Shown here: positions 29,416 through 37,776 of the stretch, piece by piece
Layout: the number at the start of each line of letters is the position of its first letter
Numbering within the stretch: position 1 is the stretch's first letter
Origin: Stentor coeruleus
Taxonomy: Eukaryota > Ciliophora > Heterotrichea > Heterotrichida > Stentoridae
Direction: 5' to 3'
DNA: 43,367 bases
Assembly: GCA_001970955.1 (NCBI GenBank)
Contig: MPUH01000607.1
Location: 1 to 43,367, forward strand
The notes under the pieces: generated by a model
Database searches by the model: none
The model's input: the letters and a program-made list of their open reading frames with translations, nothing else
What the model was told of the DNA's origin: nothing
Translations under genes and position numbers: made by a program

Positions 29416-30309
29416 TTAAGTACTCAGACTATTAATTTTTTCTTCTAAGTCTTCAATATCTATAGTTATGTCGCTTAGTTCACCGATTTTATCAGCTAAA
29501 ATGCAATTTAATAATTCTATGTCTTTATACATAGAATGACTTCCATTAACTTTTGGGATTGTCAGCTTGGCAAGTCGAAGTTCATGAGTTTTTTCTTTGA
29601 TTTTTTTCTCTAGTTGGGCTGATTTTATACGATCTTTTTCAATATGTAAAGTTAGTTCTTGGATTTGTTGGAGGATTTCTTCTGTGTTTTGTTTCGGCAA
29701 GCTTTTTAAGGCTTTGATTTCGTTTTCAAGAAGGGAGATTTGATGTTTAACAGCGTTTTCTTTTTCTTGAACTTCTGTTAAATGCTCATGAGTTAGTTTG
29801 AGTTTTTCAACATGGGTGCTTGGGTAGCGGAATTTAACATTTTCACATTTGGATTTGAGTTTTTCTATATCTTCCTCGCATTTTTTGATTTTTTTAGTAA
29901 GATCAGCATTTTCACGCTCTGTTGGGCCTAACCTTCGTTGATATATTCCATAGATATAATTCTGCTGATTTAAATCAAGTAAATGTTCTGACTTTTTCAT
30001 CTGTTCTTCTTGGGCTATTAAATGAATATTTTCTTTTTTCACTTGCTCGATTTGCGATCTCATATTCTCAGCTTCTTGTTTCTCAACCTCTTCCTGAACC
30101 TGTTTTATTTTAAGTATTTCTTGTCTTAGTTGTTGGAGTTCAGAATTCAAGCTAACCATTTCCTGTCTTAGTTTCTCTTGTATAGACAATTTCGCTTGAA
30201 AAGCTTCTTCAAACCCATTCCTCCTAAGTTCCTTTTCTAATAAAATAATCTCTTTTTTACACTCCTGAATTTCTTTCTGTATGGACCTAGCCTCTGAAAT
30301 CGCAGCCAT
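29416..30309 (-). CDS. Coiled-coil protein, 297 aa
   Basis: I start at the ATG at 30309 (MAAISEARSIQKEIQ); the frame extends upstream only from a non-ATG codon and that extension (NLLIHYFPKKYL) has a different composition. Nearly the whole protein is heptad-rich coiled coil, with short breaks near 128-142 (NQQNYIYGIYQRRLGPT region) and near 257 (TIPKVNGSHS). No other domain. It lies 107 bp upstream of the ankyrin/SAM gene's stop in the same orientation. Role unknown; a cytoskeletal component is the usual expectation for this composition. Confidence 0.8.
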   Translation of the reverse strand: MAAISEARSIQKEIQECKKEIILLEKELRRNGFEEAFQAKLSIQEKLRQEMVSLNSELQQLRQEILKIKQVQEEVEKQEAENMRSQIEQVKKENIHLIAQEEQMKKSEHLLDLNQQNYIYGIYQRRLGPTERENADLTKKIKKCEEDIEKLKSKCENVKFRYPSTHVEKLKLTHEHLTEVQEKENAVKHQISLLENEIKALKSLPKQNTEEILQQIQELTLHIEKDRIKSAQLEKKIKEKTHELRLAKLTIPKVNGSHSMYKDIELLNCILADKIGELSDITIDIEDLEEKINSLST

Positions 30310-30416
30310 AATAAAATTTAAATACTTTTTAGGAAAATAATGAATTAACAAGTTTTTTATAGTCAAAAGATTTGAAAAATAATCTTAAAATTTATAATTA
30401 GGATTCAACTAAGGAA

Positions 30417-31871
30417 TTAAAAAACCCCACAAGATTCACAAGCCACATTTTTCGGCTCATCAAATGAGATTCGGTTCATAGATTGCCTACTACAGAAATT
30501 TATATGATCAGCTTCGATTCTTTTTAATATTTTTTGTATGTGGTGCTTTTTTGTTATTTTTACCTCAGAAATGAGGTTTTCAGCGGTTAAAGCGAGATCA
30601 GTATTACTCATCATAACTAAGGATTCATAATCATCATAACCAGCTTCTAAGAAGTTTGTGAAATAGTCATCCATACTGATTTCTCTTAGCCAATCCAAAA
30701 TTGATGGGATTGAGTTGATCCCTTGGGTGTTGTTACCAGAAATTCCACAACATCTGAAAAAACTCTGACTGCGTTTTTTATATATCATCAATTTTCTCGA
30801 AACATTATCAGCTTCTTCATTTAAATAAAACATCATTCTTTTTCTATGACCAGGAACAATTATAAAGTTGAAAAGGGTTTTTTCAGTAGTAGGCATATCT
30901 TTAATTAACTGGTCTAAATTTAAATACCCAGCTGATACTATATGTTCATAGTATTGAGCTAGTTTGATTTTTTCAAGCCAATCATAAATCGGATGTATTT
31001 CAATTTTATTTTGGGATGTACTTTTATGGCTGCTAACTGCAGTTGTTTCGATTTTACCGTTTTTCAATAATTCTGTTAGTTTACTTGAAGAAAATGATCC
31101 ACGTATAACAAAATCTCCAGGACTATAATCGCCATCAAAATCAGACTCTTTATTGATGAGCATATCGTCTGTTGCATCGATTTTAGGATCTTTTTCATAA
31201 GCAATTTCTAAAACTTCTTCAAAAGATTCTAATAAACTTAATTCATCGCTTTCATCCTGCTTATCATCTTCTGGTTTTTTAGACAACGATGCTAAAATCT
31301 CAGGGTCATGAGTTAAATCGAAAGCTGTTTTTGAAAAGTTGTCTTGGATAAAAGGATTTGCTTTATATTTAATCATTAAATCAACACATTCTAAAAATCC
31401 ACAGTCGACAGCATAGTGTAAAGGAGTTCTTCCTGACTATATAAAATTTACAACTCGATTTCTGATGTTTGAATCACCTTTTTCATTAAGAAGTAGTTGT
31501 ACCATTTCTGCATCTCCTCTAAAAGCTGAATGATGTAATGGAGTATCTCCTTCATTTTGTTGATGATTAACTTCACCTCCGTAGTCTATTAGTAATTTTG
31601 CCATCAGACAATTACCGTTATCGGCTACCTGATGAAGCGGAGTTTCTCCTAAGTTATTGGCCATGTTTGGGTCAGCTCCTTGCTCCAACAGAAATTTTGT
31701 GGCTTCAATCCTGCCAGAAATCACTGTTCTGTATAAAGGAGACCAACCAAGCTAATTTGCATTTACCTGTGAGTCTTTCTCATTGATTTTACTTGGATTG
31801 GACTGAAAAGCTAATTTTATCGCAGAAATATCCCCGCTTTTGCAAGCTGCATGTAAGTCTTGTATACTCAT
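30417..31871 (-). CDS. Ankyrin-repeat protein with two SAM domains, two 15-nt introns
   Basis: Three exons, 31767-31871, 31452-31751 and 30417-31436, joined across introns GTAAATGCAAATTAG and GTAAATTTTATATAG. Both introns carry in-frame stops, and both joins fall inside ankyrin repeats (DSQ-LGWSPLYRTV and NIRNRV-SGRTPLHYAV), which confirms them. The 474-aa product has about five ankyrin repeats (residues 1-175; LGETPLHQVA and EGDTPLHHSA are typical), an acidic linker, and two SAM domains at about 284-341 (YDWLEKIKLAQYYEHIV) and 379-442 (ILDWLREISMDDYFTNFL). Ankyrin plus SAM is a scaffold design seen in ANKS-type proteins; SAMs suggest self-association. No kinase or membrane segment. Confidence 0.88.
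31437..31451 (-). other. 15-nt intron GTAAATTTTATATAG
   Basis: Second intron of the ankyrin/SAM gene; ends in an in-frame TAG when unspliced. Confidence 0.9.
31752..31766 (-). other. 15-nt intron GTAAATGCAAATTAG
   Basis: First intron of the ankyrin/SAM gene; in-frame TAG when unspliced. Confidence 0.9.
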
Positions 31872-33376
31872 AATAATTTTTATGATATTTTTTATCGAAT
31901 TACAATTTTATTAAGGATAAAGAAAGGTTTTTAGTTATTAACAAGAAGGAACTGAGGATTTTAAAAGGTATAGATAATATTATGTATTAAATAAGGGTCA
32001 AAATAATAACTAACTGGTTATGGGATATTAGGTATACTATTTGGTATGATACTTCTTGGTTTTGGGAATGCTGTTGAGGTTAAGGGATTTTTAGCATGTA
32101 AGAAGTGTGGGATTATTGAATGATAAGATACCTTTTGAATAAGAAAGTGTGACTAAATGAAATTTAAAATATGAGAGATTTCTTGGGAAATTTGGTTTTT
32201 GTGTTTGGGATTGAGAAAAATTATTAAATTTCTTGAGTTTTTGGAGAATGTTGGCTGGCTTTTTTGGGGTTGATAGAGGGGATAATGATTGAGGAATAGG
32301 TTTTGGTGAATGCGATTAGAAGATGATGGAGGGGTTTCAAAGGTTCTGTTCAGGTATTAGGGTTTTGGCTTTTTGTTGATTTGGAAAGATAAAGATTTTT
32401 GCATTCTTTTCAGACTTCTTCAGTTAGAGCATTTATTAATTTTATTACAAATTTGAATGCAGCATTTTTATTCTGTGTGTTTGAAAGTTTATTAATTATG
32501 ATTAAACCTAAATCTTATTAAAATATATGTATTAGTAGCTTTGCACTAAATTAAATTTATAGTCTTAAAATAAAGCAAAATATATTTCCTTACTCACAAT
32601 AAGTTAAACTATATTATAAAAAATATTATATATAAAAGAGTTAGTTCAAATTGAATTGTAAGAAATATCATTGAAATTGGTTAGTTAAACTACATTATAA
32701 AAAATATTATATATAAAAGAGTTAGTTCAAATTGAATTGCAAGAAATATCATTGAAATTGGTTATTAATGCTATAAAAGCTGAAATAATAAGCAAAAGAC
32801 CATAATATTGCTGAGATAACTTTAACTCATATAACAAAACATGACTTAACTTTATAGATAAATATTTAATTAAAAACTTATGGTCTTAGTTTATCAAAGA
32901 CTTTATATTTGAATTATGTATTTTTATAATAAAAATAGTTGGATTGTTGATATGCCATAACTTATTCATGTTGGGCAAATGTAAAGCTATTAGTGAGTTT
33001 TTAAAAATCACAGAGTCAAAATAAAACAATAAAGGTTTGGACAATTAACTAAAAATAATGATAATGTTCTCAAGGAAAAGGAAAAAAAGTAGTCAAGAAA
33101 AGAATAAAAAATTGGGAATTGAGTTGATTCAGAATATAAAAATAATAAAAAATTAGAAAATAACGTCAAAAGTGATAAGTTCTAAAGGAATTATTGATAA
33201 ATTTATACATTAAAATGAAGAAAATGCTGAAGAAGTAGATGATAAAGTTGATGATTGTTTGATTAAGGTAATTTTAATTTAGTTTTTGGTAGGGATTTAT
33301 GTGAAAATAATTATAGGTTTAATATTAATATAAAAAGAGGTTTAAAATAGTTATGCTAGAGATATTTAGATTACTA
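31872..33376. other. Long intergenic region with repeat and possible coding relic
   Basis: 1.5 kb. 31900-32400 is strongly G-rich on the plus strand. 32602-32763 is an 81-bp tandem repeat. 33190-33300 has a coding-like plus-strand stretch (NEENAEEVDDKVDDCLIK) followed by a perfect 15-nt intron look-alike, GTAATTTTAATTTAG, but upstream frames are closed by stops. No intact gene. Confidence 0.5.
32602..32763. repeat. 81-bp tandem duplication, two substitutions
   Basis: 32602-32682 and 32683-32763 differ only by two T-to-C changes. No N separates them. Confidence 0.85.
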
Positions 33377-34375
33377 TTAATTGTTTATTGAACTTTCAGC
33401 TTTATTTTGAAGATCAAAGATAGGTTTTAAGCATAGAGGACATGCGCTTAAATTTTTTCTTAGGCTAATCCATTCATCAATACAAGATGTGTGAAATAAG
33501 TGTTTGCATGGCAGTTCTCTAACAAAACACCCAAAATTGAATCTTATTACAAATTACCTTTCAAAACACACACAACATGGATCGATAAGAGTTTTACTAC
33601 TAAATAAAGTTGAAGGCATACTTGTATCTATATTACTTACAAATGAGCAGTCGCCAGGAACTACTTCATAATTCTGAAGCTGTCTTCCTATTCTGTTAGC
33701 TCTTTTTTTTTTAATAATACAAAATAAGCAAACTCCTATACACAATAAAACCATTAAAAATATAGCCAAAAACACAGCCAAAATAATAATTGTGTTTTTT
33801 TCTTTCTCATCACTTTCATCAGGATTTTTATTCCACGAAAGCTTAAAACTCAAATTATTCTCAGTGGCCATCGATATAGCCAGTATTTCATAATAACTTC
33901 CTGTAATATTAATAATATACGGCTCTTGGTTATTATATAAATTAAACTCTTTCGTATCATACAATTTATCTTCACTAATAAAGCAATTGATTTTCAAATA
34001 CAATTGATCTGTTGTTTTAACATTAAAAATTGAATAATACCTTCCCCTTACTCTCAAATCCAACACCCAAGAGCAAAAATTTCTTGAAGGAAATGATGGA
34101 ATTTCAATATCCCCAGGAGATTCTATATGAAAAGAAGTTAAACAATTGGACTATTTATATTTTACTTCAGATCTTGGGCATATTTCGTTACTTGGAATGA
34201 TAAAATTATTGCAAACTTCAGCACATGAGGAATCTTGAAGGCAATACACATTTGATTCTTTTATACTATGTGTAATTTACTATATAAAATCTGTATCGAA
34301 AATAGAACATAAAAGACATTCAGATATCGATCTTTTTAGCAGAAGGGAGAATACTATGAATCTTTTCAAATTCAT
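33377..34375 (-). CDS. Transmembrane RING-H2 protein, probable E3 ubiquitin ligase, three 15-nt introns
   Basis: Exons 34281-34375, 34166-34265, 33558-34150 and 33377-33542 join across introns GTAAATTACACATAG, GTAAAATATAAATAG and GTAATTTGTAATAAG to give exactly 318 codons (317 aa). The product has a signal-peptide-like start (FIVFSLLL), a cysteine-containing lumenal or extracellular domain (about 20-180), one membrane helix (185-211, TIIILAVFLAIFLMVLL), a KKKR stop-transfer, and a C-terminal RING-H2: Cys257, Cys260, Cys275, His277, His280, Cys283, Cys297, Cys300. This is the layout of goliath/PA-TM-RING-type E3 ligases of the endomembrane system, though no clear PA domain is visible. The last intron lies inside the RING, so without splicing the finger is lost. 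Confidence 0.85.
33543..33557 (-). other. 15-nt intron GTAATTTGTAATAAG
   Basis: Third intron of the RING-H2 gene. It ends AAG rather than TAG; its removal joins the first Cys pair to the rest of the RING. Confidence 0.85.
34151..34165 (-). other. 15-nt intron GTAAAATATAAATAG
   Basis: Second intron of the RING-H2 gene; in-frame TAG when unspliced. Confidence 0.85.
34266..34280 (-). other. 15-nt intron GTAAATTACACATAG
   Basis: First intron of the RING-H2 gene, just after the signal-peptide exon; the preceding TA plus its G forms an in-frame TAG when unspliced. Confidence 0.8.
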
Positions 34376-35046
34376 TAGAAATTTTTATAAAAATAATGTA
34401 ATGGCTTTTTTTTTAGTTGTAAAGAAAAATATAAAGTTTTGATTAGGTAATGTTGGAGTTTTGATAGATAAATAATTATGAGGAAGTATTAGAAATAGTA
34501 AATATTAATTGAATTGATGGGATATAGATGAAATAGCTAAGGGGTAATTGAGATAAAGTTTGAATTTGATATTAATATGTTTATGTGGATTTTGAATTAA
34601 TGTAGGTTGCATGTGAGAAATTTTGACTTATAGGTAAAAGTGTGTTTATATAGTAAATATTTATATGACATAAGGAAAAAGAAATATTTTGAAATCGTTT
34701 TCTCAGAATGTTTAAAGGATTTTACTTATATATTCAACTAAGCTTAGTTTCTTTGTAAACTTTTCATATTCGCTAATTTTTTATAATATAGCTCGCATAG
34801 ATAGGATTTTTATTTTTTTCACTCATTTTAATTTAATTTATTATATCTATATCTATTTAAGACTCCTTTGTAATAAACCCTACCTATATTCTAAAAGTGA
34901 TCAACACACATCCTATAACTAAAAACTATCTTTCTAACTATTCATAAAACAAAAACCAAAACTATATTTCCATCTACTATACCTTAATATTTTGAAATTC
35001 TCTTTATTATCTTTAAGAATTATTCTCAACTAAAAGTTAAAACTAG
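34376..35046. other. Intergenic spacer
   Basis: G-rich on the plus strand to about 34720, C-rich from about 34860 to 35040. No gene or RNA recognised. Confidence 0.6.
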
Positions 35047-36162
35047 CTACAAAGGATGATATTTAAGTGAATCATCATATATCATTGATTGAAGAAGTGG
35101 CTTAGTCGGAGTAAAATCATCAAAAGACCAATCGAATTTTACAGAAGAAACTGGCTCTTCATCAGGATTATGAAGTCCTTCAAAATATGGATGTGCTAAG
35201 CATTCTTCCACAGTATATCTCTTATTAGGGTTAAAAACAAGCATTTTGTTTAGTAAATCAAGTGCTACCGGGTTAGCTTTTGGGTATAAAGTTGACCACG
35301 GTACTCTCTGTCTTTTAGGTAAACTTTTAATATACCTTTTCGCGCTTTCATTACCAATAAAACTCATATCTTCTTGACTAGGCATCCCAAGTACTGCAAT
35401 AATCCTTTGTACCTGATCCAAATAATCCTCTCCAGGAAACAATGGCGATCTTCCAAGTACTTCAGCAAACACACACCCAGTACCCCAAATATCAAGAGCT
35501 TTTGTATAATGGCTTGCATTAAGAATAACCTCAGGAGCTCTATACCATCTTGTAACTACATATTCAGTCAAATTATCATCTTTAGAATTATCAAAACCCC
35601 TTGCTAAACCTAGATCACAAATTTTTAAGTCACAGTTTTTATTTAACAAAAGATTACTTGGTTTTATATCTCTATGAATAACATCTGCTGAATGCATAAA
35701 TAATAACCCTCTCATCATTTGATAGATAAAATATTGGATATGTTCATCACTAAGATCTTGTCTTGAATAAATAACCCTATGTAAATCTGTTTCCATAAGA
35801 TCAGTTATAATATAAATATCTTCAAAACCTGTTCGGGCTGGAGGTCTTTGAAGATCGACTAAAGAAATTATGTTTTCATGATCGAAAAAGCTCAGAAGCC
35901 GAATTTCTCTTAGAATTCTTTTAGCGTCGATAAGATCTTCAAAGGCTTTTGGGACTTTTTTTATTGCCACCTTCGTGTTGAGTTTTTTGTTTAATGCGCT
36001 AACTACTACACCATACGCGCCGTGACCTATTTGTTTTATATAGGAAAAACAATCATCTACTGTAAATGTTGTCCCTGAAACTTCAAATGAGACTCTTCCT
36101 GTTGAAGCTTTGTTTTTATTAGCTTCTGTATTTCTTGAACCTGATTTAGACTGTGCTCTCAT
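35047..36162 (-). CDS. ERK-type MAP kinase (TEY activation loop)
   Basis: A 371-aa CMGC-family Ser/Thr kinase. The ATP loop GHGAYG is at 46-51, the catalytic Lys at 68 (VAIKK), the HRD motif at 163-165 followed by IKPSNLLL, D-L-G at 183-185, and the dual-phosphorylation motif Thr199-Glu200-Tyr201 in LTEYVVTRWYRAPEV. The MAPK insert and the HPYFEGLHNPDEEP segment near the end are present. An N-terminal Ser/Lys/Asn-rich extension of about 30 residues precedes the kinase domain. TEY marks the ERK1/2-like class, activated by a MAPK kinase. All catalytic residues are present. The start is 34 bp from the stop of the C2H2 gene behind it, in the same orientation. Confidence 0.95.
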   Translation of the reverse strand: MRAQSKSGSRNTEANKNKASTGRVSFEVSGTTFTVDDCFSYIKQIGHGAYGVVVSALNKKLNTKVAIKKVPKAFEDLIDAKRILREIRLLSFFDHENIISLVDLQRPPARTGFEDIYIITDLMETDLHRVIYSRQDLSDEHIQYFIYQMMRGLLFMHSADVIHRDIKPSNLLLNKNCDLKICDLGLARGFDNSKDDNLTEYVVTRWYRAPEVILNASHYTKALDIWGTGCVFAEVLGRSPLFPGEDYLDQVQRIIAVLGMPSQEDMSFIGNESAKRYIKSLPKRQRVPWSTLYPKANPVALDLLNKMLVFNPNKRYTVEECLAHPYFEGLHNPDEEPVSSVKFDWSFDDFTPTKPLLQSMIYDDSLKYHPL

Positions 36163-36196
36163 ATTTATTTGAATTATATTCTTATTAAAAAAAAAA

Positions 36197-36652
36197 TCAC
36201 ATTTTCATGCTTAACAAACATGGTAGAAGAGGGAGTTTCGGTAAATTTTTTTCCAAATTTGGATTGAATTCAGGCAAATTGAAGCTTATTTTTTCGGGAA
36301 TATCTGAACTTACTTTGGCTTCTAAGGTTAATAAAATATTACTCAAGTACAGATGTGGGATTTCTTGGAAGATTTTCGACCCGAATCTCTGCCGATAATG
36401 GATTTTTTTGTGAACTGATAACTGAGAAACTTGTCGAAATCGCTTAAAACAGACTGGCTCATCACATGCGAAAGGTTTTTCTCCAGTATGTATGTAATGA
36501 TGCTCTTTGAGATTCTGCTTTGAGACGAAGTTTTTGTAACATTCTGGGCAAATGAAGTTTTTAATTTTTAAATGGGAAGAATTGATATGTCGGCGAAGGT
36601 TGAATTTTGTCTTGTAGGTTTTTCCACACTCTGAATAGTAGCACTGAAACAT
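36197..36652 (-). CDS. Three-finger C2H2 zinc-finger protein, 151 aa, paralog of the 11997 gene
   Basis: Three C2H2 fingers fill residues 1 to about 83: C-x4-C (CYYSECGKTY), C-x2-C (CPECYKNF) and C-x4-C (CDEPVCFKRF), with a HTGEKPF linker between fingers 2 and 3. The tail of about 70 residues ends with LPKLPLLPCLLSMKM. Finger spacing, size and the tail motif match the protein encoded at 11997-12476. The stop is TGA at 36197-36199; if TGA were Trp the protein would add only four residues before TAA, so this stop alone does not settle the code, but TGA-free long frames do. Probably a nuclear nucleic-acid-binding factor. Confidence 0.85.
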   Translation of the reverse strand: MFQCYYSECGKTYKTKFNLRRHINSSHLKIKNFICPECYKNFVSKQNLKEHHYIHTGEKPFACDEPVCFKRFRQVSQLSVHKKIHYRQRFGSKIFQEIPHLYLSNILLTLEAKVSSDIPEKISFNLPEFNPNLEKNLPKLPLLPCLLSMKM

Positions 36653-37776
36653 TATCAGCCATTTTTGACCATGCTTAGATCTAGAATCAACCTGAGAACA
36701 GTTGAAAATGCAAATCCAAGACGTAGATAAGAAGAAGAAATTTAAGATCTAGTATTTTGCGACTTATACTTCGTGCTTTGTAACTATACAATTTTATTGA
36801 AGATTTGAAGTAAAATCCAAGTGAAATTTTTTCACATAAAATCATCACAATATAATGAAAAGAGTTCAGGATCTTAAGCAAAGTTCATAAAACTTAAAAA
36901 ATCTTAAAATACTTCGAAATCTTGAATCAGCCTACCCTGGATAAATACAGAGTAATGATTTATAAGCATGAATTTTTGTAAGAAAATGGAAGAATATGTA
37001 CTCTGATATATCTTGTTTGTTTTTCTTTTATCATCAAATCTTTTTATAGGAATAAAATTCTATCTTTAGTTTTTATATTTCTTATAAGCTAAAAATATTT
37101 GATTAGTTGTTATGATATTCTTTTACAAGTTATTATAGTTATTAGAATATATAAATGCTTATGGAGATCGACTGATGTTTTGGTAAAAGCCTATAAAATA
37201 AACTAAATTTTTTCCTCAACTTAATTAGAGGAAAATTTGTATGGTTAAATTTAGAAAAATAGATTGAGATTTATATTTTATATTTTGATATTTTAGACTA
37301 AGAATTTAGTAATAATAGGGTTATTAAGCTTAGATTATTTAGTTTTCCCTAGGTTAAATTGTGAAAAAAAAATCCTTATTAAGCTTAGATTATTTAGTTT
37401 TCCCTAGGTTAAATTGTGAAAAAAAATCCTTATGAGAATTTAGGTTAATGGAAAATGGCTTTTATAGGACTTATAATCGCTGCATAATAGTAAAAATTAT
37501 TATTATAAAAAGTTTATCTTTAAAAACCCTATTTCTTTCTTATCAAAACCACATCATTTTAATCATTAAAACTTCATTGAATCCTCCACATATAATTATA
37601 ATCCTATCCAAAAACCTTTACACTTAAAACCCTATCAAAAAAAATACTCTCATAACTAGTCTTATCCAAAGTTCAAATCGAATCTGATTCCTATAAAATT
37701 CTATGATTTTAAAAAATAACACACTGATAATTAAACAATATTGAATTAATCAATATTTTATATATAAACTAAAAAC
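36653..37776. other. Divergent intergenic region
   Basis: 1.1 kb between the C2H2 gene and the coiled-coil gene at 37777. G-rich on the plus strand to about 37480, C-rich from about 37510 to 37690, so the switch lies near the middle of this divergent pair. A 64-codon minus-strand frame at 36687-36881 is low complexity and not supported. Confidence 0.6.
37321..37429. repeat. 55-bp tandem duplication differing by one A
   Basis: 37321-37375 and 37376-37429 match apart from one base in an A run (nine versus eight). No N between copies. Confidence 0.85.

Noticed and set aside
33040..33240. Possible use of TAA/TAG as Gln, suggested by open-looking stretches
   Set aside because: All confident genes use TAA and TAG as stops and have clean frames under the standard code; the stretch is better explained as a relic or spacer.
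36687..36881. 64-codon minus-strand frame upstream of the C2H2 gene
   Set aside because: Low complexity, lies in a divergent spacer and shows no family resemblance.
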